This document shows, piece by piece, positions 42,062 through 49,451 of a stretch of DNA of 57,528 nt; position 1 is the stretch's first letter, and the number at the start of each line of letters is the position of its first letter. The notes beneath the pieces were generated by a model. That model saw nothing but the letters and a program-made list of their open reading frames with translations, was not told the origin of the DNA and made no database searches. The position numbers and the translations under genes were made by a program. The stretch is from an uncultured Oscillospiraceae bacterium (GTDB lineage Bacteria; Bacillota; Clostridia; Oscillospirales; Acutalibacteraceae). The stretch spans positions 1-57,528 of the forward strand of contig CABUNG010000014.1 in assembly GCA_902492895.1 (NCBI GenBank). Direction: 5' to 3'.

Positions 42062-42832
42062 ATGTATAAAATTGCCTGCCAGACCATCGTTTTCGGTGAC
42101 ACCATCAAGGAAAACATCGAAACCATCCTGCCCGCGGTGAAGAAGATGGGCTATGACGGCGTCGAGATCGGCGTCCGCCACTTTGACAAGGAGAAGCCCG
42201 ACTATTACCGCGATCTGCTGAAGAAGAACGAGCTCGAGCTTCTCGCCATCCACGTGGGCGGCAACTTCCTGGAGCCGGATTCGGTCCAGAAGCAGATCGA
42301 CCAGTTCGGCGATACCCTGCGGTTCGCCTGCGAGCTCGGCATCCACTACATTTTCATCTCGGGCTTCCATAAGAAGGGCAAGACCGAGGCGGATTACAAA
42401 GAAGAGGCCGCTGTTTACAACCGTCTGGGCAAAATGTGCCACGACAAGGGCCTGAAGCTCTGCTTCCACAACCATGACTGGGAGATCTGGAACGACGAAA
42501 TGGGCTTCCGCACCCTGATGGCGAATACCGACCCCGCGTATTTCCGTCTGGTGCCCGATGTGGGCTGGGTCACCCGCGGCGGTGCCGATCCGGTCAAATT
42601 CCTGGAAGAGTTCAAAGACCGCATCGAAGTGCTGCACTTCAAGGAATTCACCGCGGAAAACTCCTTCACGGAACTGGGACAGGGCGTTGTGAAGTTTGAA
42701 GAAGTCCTCAAGGCGTTCGGCGATCTGAAGGATCCGCTGTGGCTGGTGGCCGAACAGGATAAGACGACCAAGGGCGCCGAGATCAGTGCGCAGGAGAACT
42801 ACAACTACATCGCGGGGCTCTGCGGCCGCTGA
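42062..42832 (+). CDS. Sugar phosphate isomerase/epimerase (xylose-isomerase-like TIM barrel)
   Basis: 256-residue AP-endonuclease-2-like TIM barrel. Metal-binding acids and histidines occur in the usual strands: GYDGVEIGVRHF (~28), LAIHVGGNF (~65), CFHNHDWEIW (~135), LVPDVGWVTRGG (~165) and VLHFKEFT (~195). It probably isomerises, epimerises or hydrates a sugar; the substrate is unknown. AAGGAG lies eight bases before ATG 42062. It follows the Gfo/Idh/MocA gene, a pairing known from oxidised-sugar pathways, and precedes a secreted esterase. Codon use is strongly biased, as in the rest of 37000-49000. Confidence 0.88.
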   Translation: MYKIACQTIVFGDTIKENIETILPAVKKMGYDGVEIGVRHFDKEKPDYYRDLLKKNELELLAIHVGGNFLEPDSVQKQIDQFGDTLRFACELGIHYIFISGFHKKGKTEADYKEEAAVYNRLGKMCHDKGLKLCFHNHDWEIWNDEMGFRTLMANTDPAYFRLVPDVGWVTRGGADPVKFLEEFKDRIEVLHFKEFTAENSFTELGQGVVKFEEVLKAFGDLKDPLWLVAEQDKTTKGAEISAQENYNYIAGLCGR

Positions 42833-42891
42833 TCCGCGGCGCGTGCCCGCAGGGGTGACGGAACGACACCATATATGGAGGAAACCGGAAG

Positions 42892-43785
42892 ATGAAAAAA
42901 ACGGTTTGCGCGCTTTTGATTGGTGCCATGGTTTGTTCCCTGGTTTCGTGCGGAGGGGAGAAGCTCCCTTCCGGATCTGAGAAGGCGGACCCGCCGGATG
43001 CCGCGTCTTCCGAGGCTGACGATACGCAGAGCGAGAACGAGAATCCGCCCTTCGACCATCTTGTACGAAGCTGGAACGCACGCATCTACACCGCGGAAGA
43101 CGGCACGTCCCTCCCGTTTCAGCTCTATATGCCCCCGGATTATGACGCGAACAAGTCTTACCCCTGCATCTTGTACATGCACAGCGCCGGGGTGAAATGC
43201 GATGACAATTCGCACATATACAAGGGCGAAGCGAAGTTCCTGCGCAATCTCGAAAGCGGCCCATATGCCAAAGAGGCGATTGTGATTGCGCCGTGCTGCC
43301 CCGAAGGCCAGAAATGGGTGCCCGCCAGTTCATGGAATCAGATCACATACGATTTTGTGAACACCGGGCCAGCCAAATACATGAAAGCGACCATGGAACT
43401 CTTCGCAGCCGCGAGAGAGGCGCTTTCGATCGATGATCAGAGACTCTATCTCTACGGCATGAGCATGGGCGGCTTTGCCGTTTGGGATATCCTCACCAGA
43501 AATCCGGATATGTTCGCGGCGGCCATCCCTGTTGCGGGGGCGGGAGATCCGAGCGCGGCCGATACCTTTGACGGAACGGCCATATGGATATTCCACGGCT
43601 CTGCGGACAAAACGGTGCCCAAGGAAAGCGCGGACAAGATGGCAGAAGCGCTCAAAGCGGCGGGCCGGGAGGATATCCGATACACGGTATTTGAGGGGCA
43701 GGGACACGGCATATGGACCCTGACAGCCAATACCGAGGGCCTGTACGACTGGCTGTTCTCCCAGAAGAGAGACATCCTCGGCTAA
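42892..43785 (+). CDS. Lipoprotein alpha/beta-hydrolase (esterase)
   Basis: 297 residues. The lipoprotein signal ends in SLVSCG (Cys ~20) and is followed by a disordered acidic tether (~24-55) and an alpha/beta-hydrolase domain. The nucleophile elbow is YGMSMGGFAVWD (Ser ~184). The Asp lies in HGSADKTVP (~238) and the His in GQGHGIW (~275), so the triad is complete. The oxyanion region reads ILYMHSAGVKCDD. The fold resembles phospholipase/carboxylesterase and feruloyl/acetyl esterases, so it may de-esterify glycans outside the membrane before uptake. The ribosome site before the ATG at 42892 is weak (GGAGGAAACCGGAAG). Confidence 0.85.
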   Translation: MKKTVCALLIGAMVCSLVSCGGEKLPSGSEKADPPDAASSEADDTQSENENPPFDHLVRSWNARIYTAEDGTSLPFQLYMPPDYDANKSYPCILYMHSAGVKCDDNSHIYKGEAKFLRNLESGPYAKEAIVIAPCCPEGQKWVPASSWNQITYDFVNTGPAKYMKATMELFAAAREALSIDDQRLYLYGMSMGGFAVWDILTRNPDMFAAAIPVAGAGDPSAADTFDGTAIWIFHGSADKTVPKESADKMAEALKAAGREDIRYTVFEGQGHGIWTLTANTEGLYDWLFSQKRDILG

Positions 43786-43863
43786 AACCGGCCCGGATCC
43801 CATGCGGACGCATTGCCAAGCGGGATCGGAAACCCGCGAAACTGGAAAGGAACGATCAAGCAT

Positions 43864-45180
43864 ATGAAACATCCTGTGACCATCGGCGTGATCATGCTCG
43901 CGCGGAACACCTTCGATTTCGAAGCGGCCCGCGGCCTTTATGCCGACATCAAAAAGAACCTCGCCGCCATTCCGGACGCCACCTTCGTCTGCGCGGACGA
44001 CCTGGTGTTCGAGGTTCCCGATCTCGACGAGCCGATCGACAAGATCAATAAGGCGAATGTCGACGGCATCGCGATCATCAGCGGCACCTTCCATCTCGGC
44101 CACCTGGCGCTCGAGATCGCGAAGCGGACAAACGCGCCCCTGCTGCTCTGGGGCCTGCCCGAGCTGCCCTACAACGGCGGCAAGATCCGCCTGAACTCGG
44201 TCTGCGGCGTCAACCTGAACGCCTCCAACCTCTACAAGGCCGGCCGGGACGATTTCCATTACTGCATCTCGAACGATATCGACATGGACTGGGTGGATGC
44301 CGTCCGCATCCGCGCCAAGCTGAAAAATGCCAAGATCGGCATCCTCGGCTTCCGCGCCCACGGCTTCTTCAACCTCGCGTTCGACGAGCTGACGCTGTAC
44401 AAGGAAATCGGTGTCCTGATCGATCATTACGAGCTGACCGACATCTGGAATCAGCCGGTCGACGAGGCTGAGGTGGAGGCACGGAAGAAGCAGATCGCCG
44501 GCATCTTCGATCTCTCCGGCGTCAGCGGCGAGCAGGTGCAGAAGGTGGCGGAGCTCTGCGAGCGTTTCAAGGCGTTCATGGATCGCCAGGGTCTTGCGGG
44601 GCTCGCGGTGCGGTGCTGGCCGGAATTCGCGGCCGGCTACGGTGTCTCCCCCTGCGCAGCGATGTCCATTCTGCAGAGCGAAGGCTACGTCATCGGCTGC
44701 GAAGGCGACGTGCAGGGCGTGGTGTCCCAGCTGATGCACACCGCCATGGGCGTCGAGCAGCCCTTCCTGGCCGACTTGTCCCAGGTGAACTTCGACACCG
44801 ATTCCGCCCTGATGTGGCACTGCGGCGTCGCGCCCTGCGGCCTGTGGGATCAGTGCTGTGTCCGCTCCCTCGATTCCTATTACGCGGGCGGACGCGGCGT
44901 CACTGCGGACTTTGTCCTGAAGAGCGGCAAGGTCAACGTTCTGCGGATGGATTTCGCCCGTGGCAAATCCCGCCTCTTCATCGAATGCGGCGACGCGATT
45001 TCGGTGCCGAAGGAACTCAAGGGCACCTATGTGAAGGTGGTCTTCGACAAACCCATGCGGGAAGTCCTCGACACCGTGGTGCGCAACGGCATTGCCCATC
45101 ACGTGTCCCTGGCCTACGGAGAAAATGTCCGTCCCCTCGAGATCTATGCCCGGATGAACGGCATGGACGTGATTCGCTGA
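43864..45180 (+). CDS. L-fucose/L-arabinose-isomerase-family protein
   Basis: 438-residue cytoplasmic protein of the FucI/AraA fold. The N-terminal domain contains DGIAIISGTFHLGHLALEIA (~72-92), the central domain KIGILGFRAHGFFNLAFDEL, and the C-terminal catalytic domain LAVRCWPEFAAGYGVSPCAA (~250) and ALMWHCGVAPCG (~318), whose Glu and His are expected manganese ligands. It probably interconverts an aldose and a ketose. The start ATG 43864 has GGAAAGGAACG upstream. The next three genes encode split transketolase and RpiB, so its ketose product is probably a transketolase donor. Sulfoquinovose isomerase (SqvD) is one relative to test; ordinary pentose or deoxyhexose substrates are equally possible. 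Confidence 0.85.
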   Translation: MKHPVTIGVIMLARNTFDFEAARGLYADIKKNLAAIPDATFVCADDLVFEVPDLDEPIDKINKANVDGIAIISGTFHLGHLALEIAKRTNAPLLLWGLPELPYNGGKIRLNSVCGVNLNASNLYKAGRDDFHYCISNDIDMDWVDAVRIRAKLKNAKIGILGFRAHGFFNLAFDELTLYKEIGVLIDHYELTDIWNQPVDEAEVEARKKQIAGIFDLSGVSGEQVQKVAELCERFKAFMDRQGLAGLAVRCWPEFAAGYGVSPCAAMSILQSEGYVIGCEGDVQGVVSQLMHTAMGVEQPFLADLSQVNFDTDSALMWHCGVAPCGLWDQCCVRSLDSYYAGGRGVTADFVLKSGKVNVLRMDFARGKSRLFIECGDAISVPKELKGTYVKVVFDKPMREVLDTVVRNGIAHHVSLAYGENVRPLEIYARMNGMDVIR

Positions 45181-45192
45181 GAAAGGCAGATT

Positions 45193-46026
45193 GTGAAGAT
45201 GCAAGCAACAGAAATCAAGCAGCTGAATGACAAGTCGGCGGAAATCCGCCGCCTCGTCATTGAGGAAATCGGCCGGCTGGGCGTCGGCCACATCGGCGGG
45301 TGCCTCTCCATCGTGGAGGCGCTGGTCGTTCTGTACTACAAGCAGATGCATATCGATCCAAAGAACCCGGCCCTGCCGGACCGCGACCGTTTCGTTCTGT
45401 CGAAGGGCCATGCCGGCCCGGCTCTGTACGCGGTTCTCGCGGACAAAGGATATTTCGATAAGGAATGGCTGTGGACCTTGAACAAGCCCGAAACCCGTCT
45501 GCCCAGCCACTGCGACCGGATCCGCACCCCCGGCATCGATATGACGGCCGGCTCCCTCGGCCAGGGCTTCTCGGTGGCCGTCGGCATGGCCAAGGCCGCT
45601 CAGATGGACGGCAAAACCCATCGGGTGTATGCGATGATCGGCGACGGCGAAAGCCAGGAAGGCCAGATCTGGGAGGCCGCGCAGTTTGCCGGTCAGCATA
45701 AGCTCCGGAATTTCACCGGCTTTATGGATTACAACAACATGCAGATCGACGGGCTCGTCTCCGACCAGCTCGACGTGCAGCCGGTGACCACCCGCTGGGA
45801 GTCCTTCGGATTTGCCTGCGAAGTGGTCGACGGACACGACGTGGCCGCGATCGACGAGGCGATCGAACGCTCCAAAACCGCCGACCGCCCGACCATGATC
45901 ATTCTCAAGACCATCAAGGGCAAGGGCGCGTATTTTGCAGAAGGCAAGGTCGAATCCCACAACATGCCGATAACGGAAGACATGTGGAAGGCCTGCGTGG
46001 AAGGGGGAGACCGCCATGTTGGATAA
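45193..46026 (+). CDS. Transketolase, N-terminal (TPP-binding) subunit
   Basis: 277-residue subunit holding the thiamine-diphosphate/Mg binding domain. The motif GDGESQEGQIWEAAQF ... NN (~153-182) and the catalytic histidine regions GHIGGCLS and SKGHAGPALYAVL are all visible. TAGSLGQGFSVAVGMA is typical of the family. Transketolase moves a two-carbon ketol group between sugar phosphates; split versions consist of this and the following gene. The start GTG 45193 has GAAAGG six bases upstream; ATG 45199 is an alternative. The stop overlaps the next start by 11 bases, indicating stoichiometric expression. Confidence 0.93.
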   Translation: MKMQATEIKQLNDKSAEIRRLVIEEIGRLGVGHIGGCLSIVEALVVLYYKQMHIDPKNPALPDRDRFVLSKGHAGPALYAVLADKGYFDKEWLWTLNKPETRLPSHCDRIRTPGIDMTAGSLGQGFSVAVGMAKAAQMDGKTHRVYAMIGDGESQEGQIWEAAQFAGQHKLRNFTGFMDYNNMQIDGLVSDQLDVQPVTTRWESFGFACEVVDGHDVAAIDEAIERSKTADRPTMIILKTIKGKGAYFAEGKVESHNMPITEDMWKACVEGGDRHVG

Positions 46027-46963
46027 TCAGGAGCTGCGTGCGGTATATATTGAAGAACTCATTCGGTATGCGAAAACCGACGACCGCATCACCCTTGTGG
46101 AAGCGGACCTGTCCAAGGCTCTGTCTTCTCCGAAGTTCAAAGCGGCCTATCCCGAGCGCCTGATCGACGTGGGCATCTGCGAGGCCAACATGATCGGCGT
46201 GGCCGCCGGCCTCGCGGTGGAAGGCAAGCTGCCCTTTACCCATACCTTCACCCCCTTTGCCAGCCGCCGCGTCTGCGATCAGGTGGCCATTTCGATTCTG
46301 TATGCCGGCCTCAAGGCCGTCATGGTGGGCTCCGACCCCGGTATCTCTGCGGAACTCAACGGCGGCACCCATATGAGTTTTGAAGACATCGGGGTGATGC
46401 GGTCCCTGCCGGGTCTCACCATTGTGGAGCCGGTCGACGCGGCCCAGCTCAAAGCGGCGCTGCCCCAGATCCTCTCCTGCAAAGAGGCCGTGTACCTGCG
46501 CCTGTTCCGGAAACAGGCCCGGAAGATTTACGACGAAGGCTGCGCCTTTACCCTCGGCAAGGCGAACACTCTCCGCGAGGGCAGCGACGTCACCATCATC
46601 GCGGGCGGCATCATGGTCGGGGAATCCCTCGATGCGGCCGATCTTCTGGCGAACGAGGGCATCAAAGCCCGTGTGCTCGACATGCACACTGTAAAGCCCC
46701 TAGACCGCGAAGCGGTGGTGCGTGCAGCCAAGGAGACAGGCGCCATCGTCACCTGTGACAACCACAATATCATCGGCGCAATCGGGACGGCTGTGGCCGA
46801 AGTCACCGCCGAGGAATGCCCGGTGCCGGTTGTCCGGATCGGTGTGACCGACCATTTTGGAGAAGTCGGCAAAATGGATTTCTTAAAGGCGAAATATCAC
46901 ATGACCGCGGCGGATATCGCGGCGGCCGCCCGTACGGCAATTCAAAAGAAAGGAGGGAATTGA
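46016..46963 (+). CDS. Transketolase, C-terminal (pyrimidine-binding) subunit
   Basis: 315 residues comprising the Pyr domain and C-terminal domain. The cofactor-activating Glu lies in DVGICEANMIGVAAGLA (~60), followed by PFTHTFTPFASRRVCDQVA (~80-98) and DIGVMRSLPGLTIVEP. The C-terminal domain has VLDMHTVKPLD and VTCDNHNIIGAIGTAVAE. It completes the active site with the subunit at 45193. The gene is followed directly by a run of hairpins and an RpiB-type isomerase. Split transketolases of this size occur both as pentose-phosphate enzymes and as pathway-specific enzymes (for example apulose-4-phosphate or sulfofructose transketolases), so the substrate is open. Confidence 0.93.
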   Translation: MLDNQELRAVYIEELIRYAKTDDRITLVEADLSKALSSPKFKAAYPERLIDVGICEANMIGVAAGLAVEGKLPFTHTFTPFASRRVCDQVAISILYAGLKAVMVGSDPGISAELNGGTHMSFEDIGVMRSLPGLTIVEPVDAAQLKAALPQILSCKEAVYLRLFRKQARKIYDEGCAFTLGKANTLREGSDVTIIAGGIMVGESLDAADLLANEGIKARVLDMHTVKPLDREAVVRAAKETGAIVTCDNHNIIGAIGTAVAEVTAEECPVPVVRIGVTDHFGEVGKMDFLKAKYHMTAADIAAAARTAIQKKGGN

Positions 46964-47060
46964 AAAATAGGCTGGGCGCCTATTTTTCAAAGGCAATTCC
47001 GCCTTTTCGTCTATAAATCGAAGACGAAATTTGGCAGTGCCAAACCGGCTGAATAGCCGG
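46960..47060 (+). promoter_or_regulatory. Tandem hairpin array between transketolase and the RpiB-like gene
   Basis: Consecutive perfect stems fill the 123-base gap: TTGAAAAATAGGC/GCCTATTTTTCAA (46960-46990, overlapping the stop codon); AAAGGC/GCCTTT (46989-47006), which competes with TTTCGTCT/AGACGAAA (47005-47029); TTTGGC/GCCAAA (47030-47044); and CCGGCT/AGCCGG (47045-47060). The last ends 10 bases before the AAGGAGG ribosome site. The overlapping stems suggest a switchable or processing element; I do not recognise a known riboswitch. Confidence 0.5.
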
Positions 47061-47086
47061 ATAACGGTGAAAGGAGGAGTATATGC

Positions 47087-47551
47087 ATGAAAGTAGCACT
47101 CGGCTCGGATAAATCCGGATTTCTCCTCAAAGAGGCGATCAAGAAGTATCTGACGGAACAGGGAATCGAGTTCGAAGACATGGGGACGCAGGATCTCGAG
47201 CACGGCAAGCCGTATTACGAGGCCGCTCCGATTGTGGCCAGAGCGGTGCAGTCCGGCCAGTTCGACCGCGGCATCCTCATCTGCGGAACCGGCATGGGCA
47301 TGTCCCTGGTGGCGAACAAGTTCGATGGCATCTACGCCGCTTGTGTGGAAAGCGTTTACGGCGCGAAAATGTGCCGCGCGATCAACAACGCCAACATCCT
47401 CACCATGGGCGGCTGGATCATCGGCCCCGAAATGGGCGTGGAAATGGTGAAAGCGTTTTTGAACACCGGCTTTACACAGGATCTGGAACCCTGGCGTGTG
47501 GAATTTCTCACCAAAGCATTCGATATCGTACAAGGAATGGACACCAAATAA
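47087..47551 (+). CDS. RpiB/LacA/LacB-family sugar isomerase
   Basis: 154-residue cytoplasmic isomerase. The family signature KVALGSDKSGFLLKEAIKKY opens the protein, and the catalytic cysteine loop ILICGTGMGMSLVANK (~64-79) is intact. The His/Asp of typical RpiB near the N-terminus (DHAG/DHGG) is DKSG here, which suggests a substrate other than ribose-5-phosphate. GGWIIGPEMGVEMVKAFL is the typical C-terminal helix. ATG 47087 has AAGGAGGAG seven bases upstream. Following a fucose-isomerase-like enzyme and split transketolase, it could isomerise the four- or five-carbon aldose left by transketolase. Confidence 0.9.
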   Translation: MKVALGSDKSGFLLKEAIKKYLTEQGIEFEDMGTQDLEHGKPYYEAAPIVARAVQSGQFDRGILICGTGMGMSLVANKFDGIYAACVESVYGAKMCRAINNANILTMGGWIIGPEMGVEMVKAFLNTGFTQDLEPWRVEFLTKAFDIVQGMDTK

Positions 47552-47576
47552 ACCATTCAAAAGGAGGAAGCAACAC

Positions 47577-49052
47577 ATGAAAAAGGTTACCCGTATTCTC
47601 TGCGCGGCCCTCGCATGTGCCCTGATGGCTTTCCCAATGGCCGGATGCAGCAAAGACGAGGGGAATACCCCCTCCGGCTCCGGCGGTGACAACTCCCTGG
47701 AGGGCAAGCTTAAGATCGCGACCCTGCCGAAGTATGTGGAAGATCTCACCGCGTATGTCGAGAACTTCAATAAGATCTATCCGAAGGTGGAGGTTGAGGT
47801 CATCGGCTTTGAAGGCAAGGGCAACGATTACCTGACCGCTCAGGCCGCTATCAGCGATCTGCCTGACCTGATTTACGGCTTTTCGTCCGATAGCAATGTC
47901 CGCTATTCCGTGGAACAGGGCTGGGCCTATCCGATCGATGATTTTGTGAATGCCGACGAGGATTTCAAAGAGATCAACAAGACCGCCCTGCAAGCGTATA
48001 CCTACGGCGGCAAGCTGTACGGCCTGCCCTATGAGCTGCAGTTCGATTCTTTTGTCATCAACATGGACCTGCTCGACATCCTGAACCTCGACAAACCCGA
48101 GATGGACTGGACTCTCGACGAGTACATGGATCTGCTCAAGAAAGCGACCACGACCGAGTATTCCGGCCAGAATGCCCTGGGCAACTGGTCACAGAAGCTG
48201 ACGGGTGTGTATGGTTCCCAGAATCAGCTGGGCGCCCACGGCTATAACCGCGACAAGAACACCGTCACCCTGACCGACGGCGCCTGGGTCAGTGCCCAGA
48301 AATTCATCAAAGACATGAAGAGCATCCCCGGCCTCCTTTCCGACACCATGAAGGATCAGGCCAAACGGAACGCCGGACAGCTCGATGACTATCAGAAGAA
48401 ATTCGGCGAGAACGCCGACGCCGCCCGTGAAGGCAAGGTCCTGTTCATGTTCAAGGCGTCCTGGGATTGGCAGTGGGTCCACTCCCTGGCGAACGACTGG
48501 CAGTATCTGCCCCTGCCTCATCCGGAAGGGCAGCCCAGCCGCCAGTCCATGCACACCATCTGGACGATGATGATGTCCACCACCAAATATCCGGATGCGG
48601 CGTTTGCCCTGCTCAAGCACCTCAGCTACGGTAAGGACGGCAACCTCTCCAAACTGGAGTACCTGAAGAACAAGGTCAATGAGGAAGGCGAGAAGGCCAA
48701 CGAATTCTATATCCCCGTGACCAGCAACGAAGAAGTCAACAAAGCGTTCCGCGATCTCGGATTCGTTCCGGAAGGCCTGATGTGGCTGTATGAGAACATG
48801 GACACCGACGCTTATGAAACATTCCGGTCCGACTGGTACAAGGACGTTCCCGGCTGGGGCGATGTCTCTTCCAATATGAGCCAGCAGGCGATCAAGTGCG
48901 AAAAAGGCGAAGTCCAGCCCGAAGCGGTTGCGAAAGAAGCCGAAACCCTGTGCAACGAAATCCTGGCCAGAGAAAAGCAAGTCAGCGAAGACGCGATTGC
49001 GGCCGCCCAGAAAGCTTTTGCCGATACCCGTGCGAAAGTGGAGGGCAAATGA
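47577..49052 (+). CDS. Sugar ABC transporter substrate-binding lipoprotein
   Basis: 491-residue family-1 solute-binding lipoprotein. The signal peptide ends in FPMAGC (Cys ~24), with a Gly/Ser tether. The mature domain begins GKLKIATLPKYVEDLTAY, with DLPDLIYGFSSDSN and LQFDSFVINMDLLDILNL in the ligand lobes. AAAGGAGG lies upstream of ATG 47577. It comes 25 bases after the RpiB-like gene, so it is part of the same transcript. No permease directly follows; a 400-base structured gap separates it from module B. Its ligand is probably the sugar handled by the upstream catabolic genes. Confidence 0.88.
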   Translation: MKKVTRILCAALACALMAFPMAGCSKDEGNTPSGSGGDNSLEGKLKIATLPKYVEDLTAYVENFNKIYPKVEVEVIGFEGKGNDYLTAQAAISDLPDLIYGFSSDSNVRYSVEQGWAYPIDDFVNADEDFKEINKTALQAYTYGGKLYGLPYELQFDSFVINMDLLDILNLDKPEMDWTLDEYMDLLKKATTTEYSGQNALGNWSQKLTGVYGSQNQLGAHGYNRDKNTVTLTDGAWVSAQKFIKDMKSIPGLLSDTMKDQAKRNAGQLDDYQKKFGENADAAREGKVLFMFKASWDWQWVHSLANDWQYLPLPHPEGQPSRQSMHTIWTMMMSTTKYPDAAFALLKHLSYGKDGNLSKLEYLKNKVNEEGEKANEFYIPVTSNEEVNKAFRDLGFVPEGLMWLYENMDTDAYETFRSDWYKDVPGWGDVSSNMSQQAIKCEKGEVQPEAVAKEAETLCNEILAREKQVSEDAIAAAQKAFADTRAKVEGK

Positions 49053-49087
49053 GCCCCTTTTGAACCAGATTTGAGTCTTGTCTGATG

Positions 49088-49137
49088 TCCGCCGTCCGGT
49101 ACCGGGGTCTTGCAGCGCCGGTACCGGACCCGGCGGA
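49088..49137 (+). terminator. Long GC-rich hairpin after the binding-protein gene
   Basis: TCCGCCG-TCCGGTACCGG pairs with CCGGTACCGGA-cc-CGGCGGA: 18 base pairs with a 2-base bulge and a 12-base loop. It lies 36 bases past the stop codon and is followed by a moderately T-rich stretch (GTTGTTTATTTG). Confidence 0.65.
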
Positions 49138-49200
49138 TGCGTTCATAGTTGTTTATTTGATACCGCGAAAAAAGTCGAATCCCGACGACGAATCGATATG

Positions 49201-49340
49201 GCAGTCCCCGGAAAGGGATGCGGCCGCAGGCTTATGAGCGGCCGCCTTAAAGGTGAAAATTCTGTTGATGAAGCGGGTGCAAGCCCTGTTAAGAAGGATA
49301 GAGGCCGTGCTTGTACCCGCCATATTCAGCCTTTTTTTAA
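49201..49340 (+). ncRNA. Candidate structured leader RNA with terminator-like T-tract (unidentified)
   Basis: This is the core of the gene-free interval 49053-49451. Elements in order: TCCC/GGGA stem with GCA/TGC outer pairs (49201-49221); a direct and self-complementary repeat GCGGCCGC (49220-49227 and 49238-49245); a 12-bp stem GCGGGTGCAAGC/GCTTGTACCCGC (49273-49320, one G-U pair); and AGAGGC (49300-49305) able to pair with GCCTTT (49329-49334) next to seven T residues. The last pairing crosses the 12-bp stem, so it is either a pseudoknot or a mutually exclusive terminator. I do not recognise a known riboswitch class. Confidence 0.35.
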
Positions 49341-49391
49341 AGCATTCGGTTGATAATTTCTATACAGGTTCCCTAATTGTGAGATCCATTC

Positions 49392-49438
49392 CTCCGCCGC
49401 AGGATGGAATCTTCTGACTTTGGCTTCAAGCGGCGGAG
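49392..49438 (+). promoter_or_regulatory. Hairpin flanking the module B ribosome site
   Basis: CTCCGCCGC and GCGGCGGAG form a perfect 9-bp stem with a 29-base loop, ending next to the AAAAGGGG ribosome site of the gene at 49452. It could tune translation. Between 49340 and 49392 only weak promoter-like hexamers are present (TTGATA, then TAATTG 18 bases on). Confidence 0.4.
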
Positions 49439-49451
49439 AAAAGGGGCTAGT

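Noticed and set aside
43330..46017. 895-codon open frame on the minus strand
   Set aside because: It lies fully opposite the esterase, isomerase and transketolase genes, has no recognisable domain, and reflects codon bias on the other strand.
49174..49186. tRNA T-arm-like GTCGAATCCCGAC
   Set aside because: No matching acceptor, D or anticodon arms at the right distances.
49201..49340. Cobalamin riboswitch
   Set aside because: A GGTGAAAAT stretch is suggestive, but the conserved B12 box and core spacing are missing on both strands.
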